From Aporrectodea caliginosa (taxonomy: Eukaryota > Annelida > Clitellata > Crassiclitellata > Lumbricidae), in contig JACEVL010000159.1 of the NCBI GenBank assembly GCA_020284085.1, forward strand, positions 878,501 through 942,500: a DNA stretch of 64,000 nt, written 5' to 3'. The notes beneath the pieces were generated by a model that saw only the letters and a list, made by a program, of their open reading frames with translations, ran no database searches and had not been told where the DNA came from. The position numbers and the translations under genes are program-made. Each line of letters opens with the position of its first letter. Position 1 is the stretch's first letter. Positions 1 to 12,600 of the stretch are shown piece after piece.

Positions 1-3000
1 ACCCACACAAATACCGAATGGTCGTTGGTAAGAACAGAAACTTTATTCTTGTAAAACCTTGATATGTGACCCACGTGCACAAAACCAGTCGTAAATCGGA
101 ATATTCAGTTTCAAGAAAATGAGCAAAAAAATTTGTTTCAATTATTAGATACTGATTATAGTTTAAAAAAATATATTTTATACAAAAAAAACATAAAAGT
201 TTGAGAAAAAGTAACATTGAAAGGTACTATTTGGATGATTTCTTACCAGTTATGATTTTAGCAAAATTCTTTGTATTCAATCACAGTGTTGCAACTATTT
301 CTACACTACATTAAAGTGAAGTTTCAAAACATAGTTGTAGACCTATCTGAGTAGTAATAATCAGTATTTTCATAGTTTTGACCTATGTATTTTGCCATCC
401 AGCCATGGTGCACATAGAGCAGGCGTGGGTGCCGCATCACTCAGGTGTGGAAACAGTTGTATAAGGAACTGTTATCACTGTGTAAAGGTTGTAAAGGTTT
501 TGAAATATGGCAGTCATTGGTTGATTGTGTTGGGCTTCTACACTCCACTAAACTAGCTTTGCATTGACAGAAAATTTTTATGATGAAATATTTTTGCAGG
601 AATGGTTGATGTCGTCTTCGCTGATGTTGCCCAGCCTGATCAAGCCCGTATTGTTGCAATCAATGCACACAATTTCCTAAAGAATGGTGGCTATGCAGTT
701 ATTTCCATCAAGGTTAGAAAAATTTCATGGCACTTCTCATTTGAGATCTGCCGTCTAAACTATAATATCTGCTGCGTGAAAGAGGAGATGTCTCCCAACA
801 ACGGCAATTGCCTTTAAGGTGTGACTGATGGTTCATTTAATGGTGTTCCCATTGTGTAGAGCTCTATAGCAGCGGATAAATTATTAACCAAAACCAGTTA
901 GTCTCTTTGGGTTCAATAATCAACATTATGCATAGTGTTTCACACATTTAACATTTTATATGCTTGTCAAAGAGCAGTCAGTTATAGATTCACGAGATAG
1001 GTTTAACTTTTGATTTGTAGTGGCACTACATAGATCTGGATAAGCAATTTAACCACATTGTCAATTTAACACAGCAGGGGATGTGGACCTCAAGTTCAGT
1101 TGAGCTTTAGAAACTGATCTTGTTATAGCAAAACCTCGTTATAAGTTCGGTTATTGATATGGCTCCCTAAGACTTACAATGAGTTTCATGAAATACTTTT
1201 ATTGAGTAATTGAAATGAGTTGTTGATGTTAGGCAAACTGCATCGACAGCACAGCGGAGGCAGAGATCGTCTATCAGAAGGAAATCGAAAAACTCAAGTT
1301 GGAGATGTTTAAGCCACGAGAATATGTCACGCTTGAGCCTCATGAACGAGATCATGCAGTTGTCGTTGCACAGTACAGGTCAGTCCTTGACAGAATGTAT
1401 ATACACGTGCGGTTTTCTAAAGGTGCTACATAAATGCCCAGATGCATACATACTAGGGTGGCCCAAAACAAAAAAAGGTGGAAATGTTTGGCTCCACAAG
1501 GCTGCCCTTGTTACACATGAAAATATAACCCTGTATGCAAAATTTTGGACAGATTGAACTATATTTAGAGGTCGCGCCTTTTGCACACTTTTACACTATA
1601 TAGTATGAAACGTCAAAAGACATGTATCATTTTGAATTTCAAGGCAGTCATTATTTTGAACGTTGAACAGCCTAATAAAAAATATATACCGCAGTGTTAC
1701 TGCTTAGTCAGAGTGCATTAAATGCAAATAATTTGTAATGCAATATATTTTTTATTATTAAAGTAGTTTTCCAGTCTGCATAAATAACCGTCATTGAAGT
1801 GCCGGAAAACGCGAAAACCGCGATTATTTCATTTTGCTCTTGTCGGAAAAGAAATCATTGTGCGATGACTGGAGTCAAGTTGCAGCAAGTATTGTTTCTG
1901 TGACTCATCCTGAGTTAGTACATCAATGTGAGACAAGATCAGAGCCACTCCACGTTCCGCACAGTCATTGACTACATCAAAAGTTTGACATTAGGCTTCA
2001 TCGACTGGAATGTAGGGTTCAATGGTCAGAGAGCAGAAAGCTTCGATAGGAAAGTTTTGGCTTGTTCTTGACCATGGATAATAAGACGACCAAGCAGTTT
2101 TAAAGAACTCCTTGTGACATACGCCTCCAGTGCAGTCTGGTGGTCAAAGGATCTCCTGTCCAGCCGTTTCGTGGATAGCTGATTAGGTGGGTAAGTAAGG
2201 TTTTCACCATAGTGGCCTTGATGTTTCACTGTTTTCTCATCAAACAAAGCAAGTGGCACAGGGTGCACGGTGAAATACCAGACTGAATGCCTCAACTGCT
2301 TTTTCATTGATGACACGGTCTGAGTATTGAAGGAACTATGCTAGAAGCTTCGAATAACTGAATTGTAACAACACTACTTAGTTGCAATTGGTCGGCTACT
2401 TACTCTTACTTTCGAACTGCCGCTTGAGCGCCTCTGAAATTCTTGTGAGTCTCTCTGTTCGTCAAGATTTTGGCAACAAACTTGAAGGATCTTTTTTCTC
2501 ATTTTTAGAAAGAGCTTGTCCTCTTGACTTGTCATCAAAGTCATTGCATCTTTCCGTGAGATGTCAAATAGTTAATTTAAATCGACCTTAAACTGTCCCT
2601 CTTTGAGTCGGCAGAAATCTTGAATTTAAGTCTATTCTTCTTCAGCAGACTGTAACCGTCATACGACTTCCGCAGCTAGCTAACACCGAATCACTCATTT
2701 TGGTGATGAAACATAGCCCCATTTGTTGGTAGTCCAGACCCAAAAATGTCCTTATTAGGCATCTCAAACAGCAAAAATTGTGGAGAACTCCTGGTTGATG
2801 CCATGATAGCTGCTGTTTTTGCTACATATAAGCGTTTATTATAAAAAGTGAAAAGGCATGCGTTGTATTTCACAGTTAAGGAGTTTTCACAAATAACAAA
2901 AATACTTTAATCATGCAAATTTAGCGGTGTGAGGAGCAATAGTGAACAATCGAATTGTAAATTAAACGAATTCATATGAAAACTTTAGTCTATAAGTTAG

Positions 3001-4051
3001 CATGCAAAATTTATAGATTAGGCCTACCTCTAATTCAGCAACCATTTTCTAAAGACAATTAGAACTTGAAAACAAGCTTTTTTATTCGTAAGTAAGCTTT
3101 TTGTTCTTCAATTTACTGAAATACAGTTGACATCTAGATTATGATTTAGAAAGAAGGTGCTTGGAATTCATGGTGTCAATCCTAATTTATAATGTAGGCT
3201 AGCTATTAGAACGCGACGTGCGGTTTTTGCGATTTCTACAAAAGTGTCAAAATGGCGCGACCTCTAAACATGCTCAGATCTCTTCAATTTTTTCACCACA
3301 TAGTCTTCCTGTCAAGTGGAACAAGGGCAGCCTTGTGGAGCAGCAAGTTTCAACAAAAAAATTTTGCCGTGCAAGTTTGGGCCACACTAATACATACATA
3401 CAAAATTGAATTAGTTTGTAATACAGATGTTCTTTGCTACACATTTTCCTTTTCACAATTTTTATCTTCAACTGATAATTTTACAAATAAGAATGGAAAC
3501 TGAATTAAACCTTAAGCAACTTTAACCTGTTCTGATATAAATTGAAATTAACAAACCAAAGGATGAGTTCAAGTTGCGATTTGATGGCATACTAAAGGAT
3601 ACGAAAACCTTGAACCAAACTGTTCTTCAAAAGAAACAGAATTGAATGTGCAAACAGGTTGACCTCTCAGCAACTGCTCTTGCCAGCTCTAACAAGTAGT
3701 GCTACAAAGCTTGCAGAGGTACAAACAATGGCATGAAGACTGGATTTTATTCAGAATTCTGTGCTTATGTTGATTTTGAGCGTAAATTTCAAGCATTTAT
3801 TGATACTGTTGCAAATGCAAGGTTTTGGATTTTAACAAAACATTTTTCGCTGCATTAGTTTAACACTGCAACGATGAGAGTGTAATAAAGTGACTTGGAA
3901 ACTAATGCAGCACACCATTATAGTTTTTAAAAGTTTCAGTTTGAGACCTTGGCAGAATTTAGTTTTTAACTTGCTTCCATTTCATAATCAGTTTCTGTGT
4001 GTAACTAAAGTTATTTTTTTTATTTACAGACCAGATGGAAAGTCAAACTAA
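1..4051 (+). CDS. FBL: Fibrillarin, 3' part (last four coding exons)
   Basis: Exons are 1-27, 600-712, 1233-1378 and 4030-4051, and the stop is TAA at 4049-4051. The first starts outside the window. All junctions are GT-AG and the phases agree. The translation reads [27 protein letters not shown], then [17 protein letters not shown], then [21 protein letters not shown], then [20 protein letters not shown] and [10 protein letters not shown]. This is the C-terminal half of the fibrillarin S-adenosylmethionine-dependent methyltransferase fold. Fibrillarin methylates rRNA 2'-hydroxyls in the nucleolus as the catalytic subunit of box C/D snoRNPs. The N-terminal Gly/Arg-rich domain and the cofactor-binding part lie upstream. 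Intron 2 (2.65 kb) holds a large inverted-repeat transposon. The tail after the conserved YRP is only DGKSN. Identity is very secure from the near-invariant motifs. Confidence 0.95.
1454..3389. mobile_element. DNA transposon with long inverted repeats in FBL intron 2
   Basis: The ends are inverted copies: TAGGGTGGCCCAAA at 1454 and, on the other strand from 3389, TAGTGTGGCCCAAA. The arms stay alignable for about 140-180 bp, sharing GCTGCCCTTGTT and AGAGGTCGCGCC. The 8-bp sequence ATACATAC flanks both sides (1446-1453 and 3390-3397), although this is a low-complexity repeat. The interior contains a minus-strand reading frame at 2026-2316 that I do not recognise and that has no catalytic motif I can identify. 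The 8-bp duplication would fit hAT or P superfamilies. The superfamily is left open. Confidence 0.7.
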
Positions 4052-4154
4052 ACAAGAACTTTAAGAGAGAAAGACTGTTGCTGGTTTTTTTGCAAGAAAA
4101 ACGGATATTTTCTTCCAAGTTTGATTTTATAAAGACAATTAGAAAAACTCTTAC

Positions 4155-4160
4155 ATTAAA
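4155..4160 (+). terminator. Probable poly(A) signal of FBL
   Basis: An ATTAAA hexamer lies about 104 nt after the FBL stop codon. It is the first good match downstream. A TGT/GT-rich stretch follows around 4171-4200. This is an inference from position only. Confidence 0.45.
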
Positions 4161-6234
4161 AGAAATGCATCTGTAGTGTCTACTTGATCAGTTGGGGTAA
4201 TTCTAAAATCAACTATTTTTAAAATAATCTATTGTTGGCCTGACAGCAAGGATCAACTTGTGTGACTGACCAACCTACCTGCTGGTCGATTTTGTGGCCT
4301 ACAAAAGAATGAGTGTTGTTATACAAGTATCGTAGCTGCAAGTTGTCGAAAAAGGATGCCCAGAAAATTGTGTACTTTTGACCATTCTTTATGCTGTTTG
4401 CATTTGACATTATCTCGTGATCCACCTTTTATACAGATGATCTGCAATAGTGGAGTATTCAGGTGTAGATTAGGTTGGTTGATCTTGCTGTAGTTTAATA
4501 CTGCATGCAGTATAGGAACGAATTAGTTGGGATGTTATCCCGAGTTTTGCTTTTGACAGCGTGCCAGCTTTAGGTACAGGCGAAATAGGCGGATGCCTAG
4601 AGCAGCAGTTTTCAAGGGGTGGGCGGCAAATTACATGGTCACTTACATCAAAAAGATGTCACTTGTGAGTAAGGGGTGGCATTTTTTCCTGCCTATAGCG
4701 CAAACTATCGAAGGCCACTGTTTTGACAATTGAGCTTAGTGGGCTGACACTAAGAACACGGGAGAGGAGTGTCACCCAAATACTGTGGGAGAGGATTATG
4801 CCCAGTACAAATGCCTGCACCTAACTTCATTCAGTACTTTGAAAGGTTCCACAGCAGGCTGCAGTTGCTGCTGATGAATCAACTCGCAGCAGCAGTGTCA
4901 AAAAACTTTGCTGCATGAAGCAGAGTTTCCATTTGAGACCATGGCAGAAATTTAATTTTTTAACTTGCTTTGCTTTCATAATCACTAACTACAAGAAATG
5001 TTTTTTACTTACTTATCTATACACGAGTTATCAGCCAATTCCAAGCAGAGCATCTGTGTGCAGTGTGGCAATATGCCTGGTTAGGGAGAATCATTCCTTC
5101 ATCTCTCCCAAAAGCTCCTTCAATTTCATCTCCTTTGCTTTTTTCATCTCCCTTGCTTTCTTCTATCCCTTGCTAAGTGGAAAGAACTATACACGAAACT
5201 GACAACAGTACTAAATGGACCATGGTCAGCCTTCTATGCAAATGTACATGTAAGTGTACAGTCATTGGAGGACTTGAAGACTTGGACGTTATTGAAAAGA
5301 AATACAATTCGAAACAAATGGAATTCAAAAACAATTATTGAATCGTAAACTCGAAACTTCTACAGCGCCCACAAAAGCGAAGTCGCGGGAACCAGCTTAT
5401 TGCCTTATTCACAGGCGCAAAAAGTCTCACAATTCACTGGAAATAATTTGCTGCACTGTGACTAAATGCCCTTCTGTTAAACGCAAAACCACTTTGGGTC
5501 TAACTGTATTTATTTAGTAAAGCACCATTCCAGGTAGCCAATCAGGTGTTGTTCTCTACAGTAGCCTAAATGTCAGTAAGAACAGATCAAAATCAGTGAC
5601 CAAACCTGTCCCTTCAAGCTGTAGATGACCATTCTAAGTACAGGTTATGAGAACAGGTAATCAAAACCATAAAAAAATTCAGTCAATCCACTGTGAAATG
5701 AAAAATAATTGTGGCACACAGACAGTATTAAATAGTTCAAACTTGCCAGAATTATCGAGCAACTTCTGCATTTAGTCAAAATATGCTGAAAGCAGGAATT
5801 TCCATCTCTAAGCACCAATACTGGTACTTGCCTGTATTCAAATCACTTGAAATGATCAGCTGTGTTAGGTCCAACATATTCAGTAAATGAATTTTGTTTA
5901 CCAAATTGAAACAGTGTACACCTATAAAGGGTTGAGTTGGAAGGCATTGAAAACTCCTCATCCTAATGCAAAATTTCAGTACATGACTTTAGTTTAAGCC
6001 TTTAAGGAGTACACATACATAAGTATCTAATTTTATGAAGCATAAAATGATGTAGTGAAATCAATCAAACAGTTACCATTTCCTGTAGCACATCAGGTTG
6101 TTTTAAATCACAAAACAATTCTCCTAGATTTCCTTATATCTGCATACAGCCATAAATGATACATAATGTTACAGGGCCTTTTACAGATGCTAGTACATGT
6201 AGTACATACCGGGTACTTAAAACAAGTAATGCAG
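4161..6234. other. Gap between the converging FBL and TASOR-like genes
   Basis: I see no gene here. It contains one copy of a dispersed repeat (5338-5420, listed separately) and otherwise unremarkable AT-rich DNA. Short reading frames at 4219-4425, 4915-5202 and 5776-5961 have no recognisable motif, no splice partners and a non-coding composition. Confidence 0.5.
5338..5420. repeat. Dispersed repeat, family A, copy 1
   Basis: The stretch containing CTACAGCGCCCACAAAAGCG and GTCGCGGGAACCAGCTTAT recurs inverted at about 48170-48240 and direct at about 62270-62330. Three independent copies in one window indicate an interspersed element. The conserved core is roughly 70-80 bp and I see no coding potential. 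It may be a SINE or the 3' end of a LINE. Confidence 0.6.
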
Positions 6235-6240
6235 TTTATT
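6235..6240 (-). terminator. Probable poly(A) signal of the TASOR-like gene
   Basis: AATAAA on the minus strand lies about 420 nt downstream of the stop codon at 6662. It is the best-placed hexamer that I noticed in that UTR. Confidence 0.4.
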
Positions 6241-6661
6241 CATTAATATTTGTAAATGAGTAGATCTGCTACATCACATACCAAACACACTACGGGTAAT
6301 GGGGTTCTAAATGATCAGTCAAACACCATCGGTGACAAACAAAAATCGAACAGGTGAATTAAAAACAGTCAGTTGGGTAATAAAGTAAAATGTTCTTCAA
6401 AGCTGCAACAATTTTTCCGAACATAACAAACACTACGTGCAAGCTCTCCGATAGCCAGACTTTTTTCTAAATGTTTACAAAGTGATGGATCACAGCTGTT
6501 ACGCAAGATCTCGACTGTCTGGAACTGTGCTTGTAGTTAAGACATCATCTGTGAGTCCTGACCATGTCTAGCATTTCTCATCTTCCCTATGAGACTTTCT
6601 TCCGTCAGTTTGCACACACAAATTGATGAGTAATTTTGTCCACGACTCAGAACATTTTGCT

Positions 6662-9600
6662 TCAGATAGCAATGCACTCTGTGCCATTAGAGATCGCTGC
6701 ATCATGGTATCTGTTCATCGTCACTCGGGTGATATATGCTGAAATAAAGGTAAAAGTAACACCTGTTTAGATGCCTCTACCGAAATTTCTCACGAGGCTG
6801 ACATTGTATTGTATTGTATTTGAACACTTGTTATAGCGCCCCTACCAGATTTCCCATTCAGAGGCGCTCCCGACTACTGCGCGAACGCTGAATCGGAGTT
6901 TCACGCCGAAGCGCATGAGCAATTGCGAGTAAAGGACTTGCCCAGGGTCCCTACGCGGCGACTTTGAGGTGGATTCGAACCCGCAACCCTCCAGCTGCAA
7001 GGCACCGAACATACCCTAAACCACCGCGCCCCAGTTGTATTGTGATGTGTTGTATTGTGTGTTGTATTGTACTCCACGTTTATAATGCGACCGAGCCACC
7101 CGCAGTAAAGATCCGAGAAATTAATCTCTGATAAACCGACCCGACCGGGAAGCGAACCCGGGGCGCCGGCGTGAAGAGCAGGCAACCAACCCACTCGGCC
7201 ACTCAGGATCCTACATACAAACATGACCACAGCAATCCACTGACAGAAAACCTTTTTTAACCTCCCAAATATTCGTTTGATCTCCTCTACCAACCACTAG
7301 AAGATGGAAGACTGCCTGGGCATAAGATGATGCAGTCACCCATTCACGTACTAACCCAGTTCAACATTGATCAATATCACAGTGCCTGCCAGAATAATAA
7401 TTATTTGTATAGCAATGTCAAGTATCATCCATATAATTAATGCTTCAATGACGAGCTGCATTGGTTTCCCAGTCGCTTTTAGTACACTCTCGTCGTTAAA
7501 TAATAATTATTAAGTAAATAACATCTAGTTGCTAGTGTCACTGGGTCATCAAAAACAAATTAAAAACTAATAATCATCACGCTTTAAAGTGCAAAATACA
7601 AAGCTGATAAAGTTGGAAAAGCTGGATGACTTACGCGGATGTAGTTTCGGTTGATGTTCCACCTGTCGCGATACAAAGCATCGCATGAATTCAGGAATAC
7701 TAAGGATATCGATGCCGTTGTTGAGGAATAGGTTGGCGTCAGGATGATTGCGAGGCATATCTGCAAAATTATGCAAATGTAAACAAAAGTATGCAAATAT
7801 CGGCACAATCATGCCACTTATACATGGTTGTATACAGTCTGTGATTTTTCTGCAGTCTTGTTTAAATTATGCATTATCAAGACCAGTATTAAATCATTAT
7901 AATTAGCATTTTTATTAACTGTCTTCGTTAGTACATACCTAGTCTGTGCAAGAATGCATTGCCAGGCTATATACTTATATACACATATATACTTTTATTT
8001 CTATCAAACAGTGCTACAATAATCAAATATTAGTAAATATACATAATTTTAAGATCATTAGGCACACTTGTCAGCACAAGTATTGTTCAAGAACTGTTCC
8101 CACAGTTCAAGCAGTAACAATCATTGGGGTTGTTGTACAGTAAGAATCTTCACAAATTGGCACCCAAAAGAAAGATGATAGCGTTAAAGAATGCATAGAG
8201 GAGGCCTATTTACATATATAAAATAAATAAGTAGTGCCTTTTAAGAACCTCTAACAAATCTAAATCATAGGCTGAAAATATTTCTTCAGCTGTACGTGGC
8301 AAAGCCGCACTTTAAATTAAGTGGAAAACTATTCTAGAAGTATGGTTCAATATACAAGAAGCAAAGTTTCTATAGAGGCTTATGAACAACTGTGTGACCT
8401 TTAGCCTGGTTTTACCTAAAGAAAAGCATTACCTGAGACAAAAAGGAAGTGTCTGTAGGAGCCCAATCTGCTGATCTGAAGAGCAACACAGCTAGCCTGG
8501 TATTCCACTGTTGTTCTCGGCTGGCCACGGTAGGGATTGTCTGGTAGGAATTCCACAATTCCGGATGTCTTGTACGTTGCCAGAATCTGCGAGACTTCGG
8601 CAAGGCGGACATGCTCCTCGGGCTCGTCTTCATACTTGTACCTGCACATGTGTACACTTGTATATTTGAACACTGAGGTACTGAAACATGTTTATCCAAG
8701 TGATTAAGTAAGTTCTATTTGTGCAAGATAAATGTCTACACTTTATAAGCTAAAACGCACACAAAAGAATAAAAAAACACTCTTAGTACAAGAAACAATT
8801 AATGCAATACTGTAAAAGCATAAAACAGCAACTACAATTCAAGAGCTAGTAGAAAGGAAGCAAAAACTGCCACTGCCAGAATCCAAGCTAATAAGAGAAC
8901 AAAATAAGTTTTACTTAAGTTGGAAATTTTACCATTAACTGTACATGATGTCGCAACTGCAGTGCAATGCAAATGAAATAGAAACATTTCCACTTTGTTG
9001 GATGAAACAAGTGACTGCTTCAATGGCTGTTGTGTATGTCATTCAACCTCACGTCTGAGGAGTTAAGGTGACAAGGGTATTACCTCTATATATTTGCAAT
9101 TACCTTACCTTAAATTTGGTTCGAGACTTCTTCCGCGTGTGCACCCCTAGACAACTCAACTATAATCAGTTAACTGACCATACACTGTCAGTGGGAAGAT
9201 GAGACGGTGATGGACAGATCTGCCCATCCGCCGGTTCCACCCTCATATGCCAAGGTCAAGAAATTGAAGTCGCCAACTCTTCATATCCAAGACTAACTTA
9301 AGGGACTGCTTCTTCTTCCCTTAACTCACAGGACCAAGCCTCTGAGAACTAATTTTTGTATCGGAGCATTCTGATTGGTCCTTTTCAGGACCTGTCAAAA
9401 GTGATAGAGGTGTTTAATATACCGGGTATGTGCAATGATCTCAAGATATTGTATCACTTTATGTGCGGTCATCAGGAGACAAAACCACTGCAACTGCATG
9501 TCAATGAACCATGGGCTAAGAAGACCATTCTGTATACAGAAATGTATGACACATGTATGTGTCAGTGTAGCTAAAAAAGTCGGACATGGGCTATCAGAGG

Positions 9601-12600
9601 CTATGTGAATGTACTTGCTACCAGACGATTTTGTACAATTACTTTGAAAGGCCATTCTGGATATAAGCAAACGTGATTGTGATTTTAATACCAATCCTGG
9701 CTACAGTTACATCTATTATTTCCAGACATTATCATAAAGCATTTAGTGCCTATGTGAACTGCATGGCTTATCCAAACATGGCTGTTGTCACCCTGTCGAG
9801 GGACAGCAGTCAAGTGCCAGCACCTGTTAGCTAGACGGTCTATGGCATGTAATGGCATGATCATCATACGTTACACCTGCTACTAGGTGTGGTTCCTGTA
9901 TGGCCTTTCAAGAATGAAGACATGCAAAGAACACATATACGTACTTGAGGAAGTCAATGGCATTAAAGACATTCGATGGCAGCATTAGCTTCCACGAGGT
10001 TCGCTTTTCGACAGTCTGCTGGGTCATGAATTGACACATACCGTCCAAAACATCTAAACAAACAAAAACGAGAAATTATGGCTACAGCCTCATCCTCAGC
10101 AGTATCAACATCACCCTGTTTCAATCACCATGACAATCACCACCATCAACATCATTTCGTTATCTCAGGAATCACATTCACTCCCCTCCTTCTGAAGCTT
10201 CTCATCGACCTCTCCACTCCTTGGACTGGCATGTCCCCCCTTTGTTCCGCAAGTTAGGACTGGTCAGTATGGTCCAAACTATATGTTTTGCCACCAATAG
10301 GCCCTCCCTAGGGAATGCCCTTCCCTCCTCTCTACATGTTACCATTCTTCCTGGGTTTCTTCCTACATCCTTCTCTCTCATCAACACCTTTTCTACTCTT
10401 GGGGTTGTTGCACTGGGAGCACTTCTGAATGGCCACTGCTGTCAGCGGCACTATATAAATTAATAAATACACCCATAGCAAGTCTAAAAACAAGCTTTAT
10501 CACTATAACGAGTTTTTAGTGTAAGTATGTATGGATCATACCTGATTTGCACGCCAATAGAGCTGTCAAATCCATGATCATCGTTCCTGCTCGTGGAAAA
10601 AAGGCAATCAAACGCTTCTGCTGAATGTCAGATGCATCCCCAAACATGACAAAACTCACGCGTAGGTCTCGCTTGAGTCGCAGCAGACTTGGAATCCGCT
10701 GGACGTGTTTCAGGTCCTCTTTGTGAACGAGCAAGAGGCACCGTATCTCTGGCATCACACGCAAGGCGTTAATGTTGTATGGATCAAACTTCTGAGCTCC
10801 ACTGCACAGCAGCAGATGCTAGAACAAAACACATGATTATTATTACTTGTGAATGTCTAATATTATGAATCATTTAATCAAAATTGAAAAGAATACCCTT
10901 TTATTGAATCAATGACATACCCAAAGCTCAGTCAACCATTAATATCAAATGGTAAGCGGTAATATTGCTTAAAACGTCAACTACGAAAGTCAGTGTTTTG
11001 AAGAGTTTTTGGTTTATGTAACAAACTGATTCGTATAATTGACACACTATAATAAATATAGACATGAGTAATAGTATGATCTTACTTCCGCTGTCGCACA
11101 CGCTGATCTGTCCGTATTAAATACGAAGAATCTCGTGTTTGACAGAGGACCCTGAGAAGCAGCATGCCCAGGTCTCTCGTGTTTGGCTGACTGATTTGCT
11201 GCACCTTCGAGTGGCCTTCGAATTGGAACTGCCATCAGTGGTGCAACAGACCTAGGCCCCGCCTGCTGTCCAACAGCTTGTGGACCAAGCAGTCTTCGCT
11301 CTGAATCGTGTGGTCCCTGCAGTGAACCAGATTGTCCTTGATCTGGACCATTTAGTCTCTGCTGTGGAACGCTTGGTCTTGATTGAGGACCTTGAAGTTT
11401 CTGTTCTTGACCAGCTGGATTTGATTGCCTTGGCTGTAAACCTTGTCTCCGTTGAGGACCTTCTTGCTTCTGCTCGGTTGTACCAGGCTGTCTCAAAGGC
11501 TGACCAGGCTGCTTCTGTTCTGGACCAGGCTGTCTAAGCAGTGGACCAGGCTGTCTTAGTAGTGGACCTGGCTGTCTTGGCTCCGGAGCAGGTTGTCTCA
11601 GTGAACCTGGTTGTCTTGACTCTGGAACAGGTTGTCTCAGCAGTGAACCTGGTTGTCTTGACTCTGGAACAGGTTGTCTTAGAAGTGGACCAGGTTGTCT
11701 CAGCAGTGGACCTGGTCGTCTTGGCTCTGAACCTGGCTGTAAGTGCCGAGGACCAGCAAGCCTCTGGTCCACATCACTAGCACCCTGTTGTCTTATTCGA
11801 CTGCCAGGTGGTTGCTCCTGATGGCCCGACTGCCTCTGAAGTGAATCGTGCATCTGCTCTTGATCCTGAAGTGATGATTTTCTTGGCTGAATGTTCACTG
11901 ATGTGTCCTTTGGTGTCTGAAGCAAAGGACCGGTTGGACGCTGCTGTCGTCCTGGTGGCCCTTTCTCAACAATCGACTGTCTAGACTGTGAAGGCCAACT
12001 GTCTTCAACACCAGTATTCATGGACTCCCATGAACCTGATACACCATCATGAGGCAGGTTGGGAGAATCCCATGACTGGTTTTCTGAACAAAAACCTTTC
12101 TCCAACTCAGAAGAATTGAGTGCCCTGCTAGATTTCTGACTTGCTGGATTCACATATGAATCGCGATCGTTCATCTCAAATTCTTGTGACTGCTCCAGTC
12201 CACTAAACCTGCTCTCGTTTGAGCTGCTGACTGCAGGATAAGTGTCTTGTGAATTGTTCTTAAATGACGGTGCTGCATAATTGAAAGAATCACTGGATTT
12301 GGATGAAAACTGCGCAGACTGATCTTTCTCCGATGAAAAATCATTTTGGTGATCTGCATTTGTGTTATGAGCCTGTGAATCTGGAATGCTGGAATTCGGC
12401 AAGCTCGATCCAGGTACGACAGGTGGTGGAAATTTTACCATGTCGTGTATAGATGACAGTGACTCGGGGAGCAGCGAACCCTGCTGTCCATCTAAAACAG
12501 GTGGCGGTACAGACACTGATGCTGAACTTGATGGCAAAGTGGTTAGTGAAGCAGAAGTGGGAGTTTGAGAATAGTAGTCGGATGACATAAACTGGTTTGA

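Noticed and set aside
2697..2800. GGTGATGA, a possible C box of a snoRNA in a fibrillarin intron
   Set aside because: No CTGA D box at a proper distance and no terminal stem. It also lies inside the inverted-repeat transposon.
6960..7212. tRNA genes on the minus strand
   Set aside because: A- and B-box motifs are present, but the acceptor and anticodon stems do not form and the sequences run on into SINE bodies.
7567..7634. Alternative C-terminus of the TASOR-like protein by read-through to the stop at 7567
   Set aside because: A strong GTAAGT donor at 7634 and an in-phase terminal exon at 6738-6662 with a good acceptor make splicing more likely. Read-through remains possible as an isoform.
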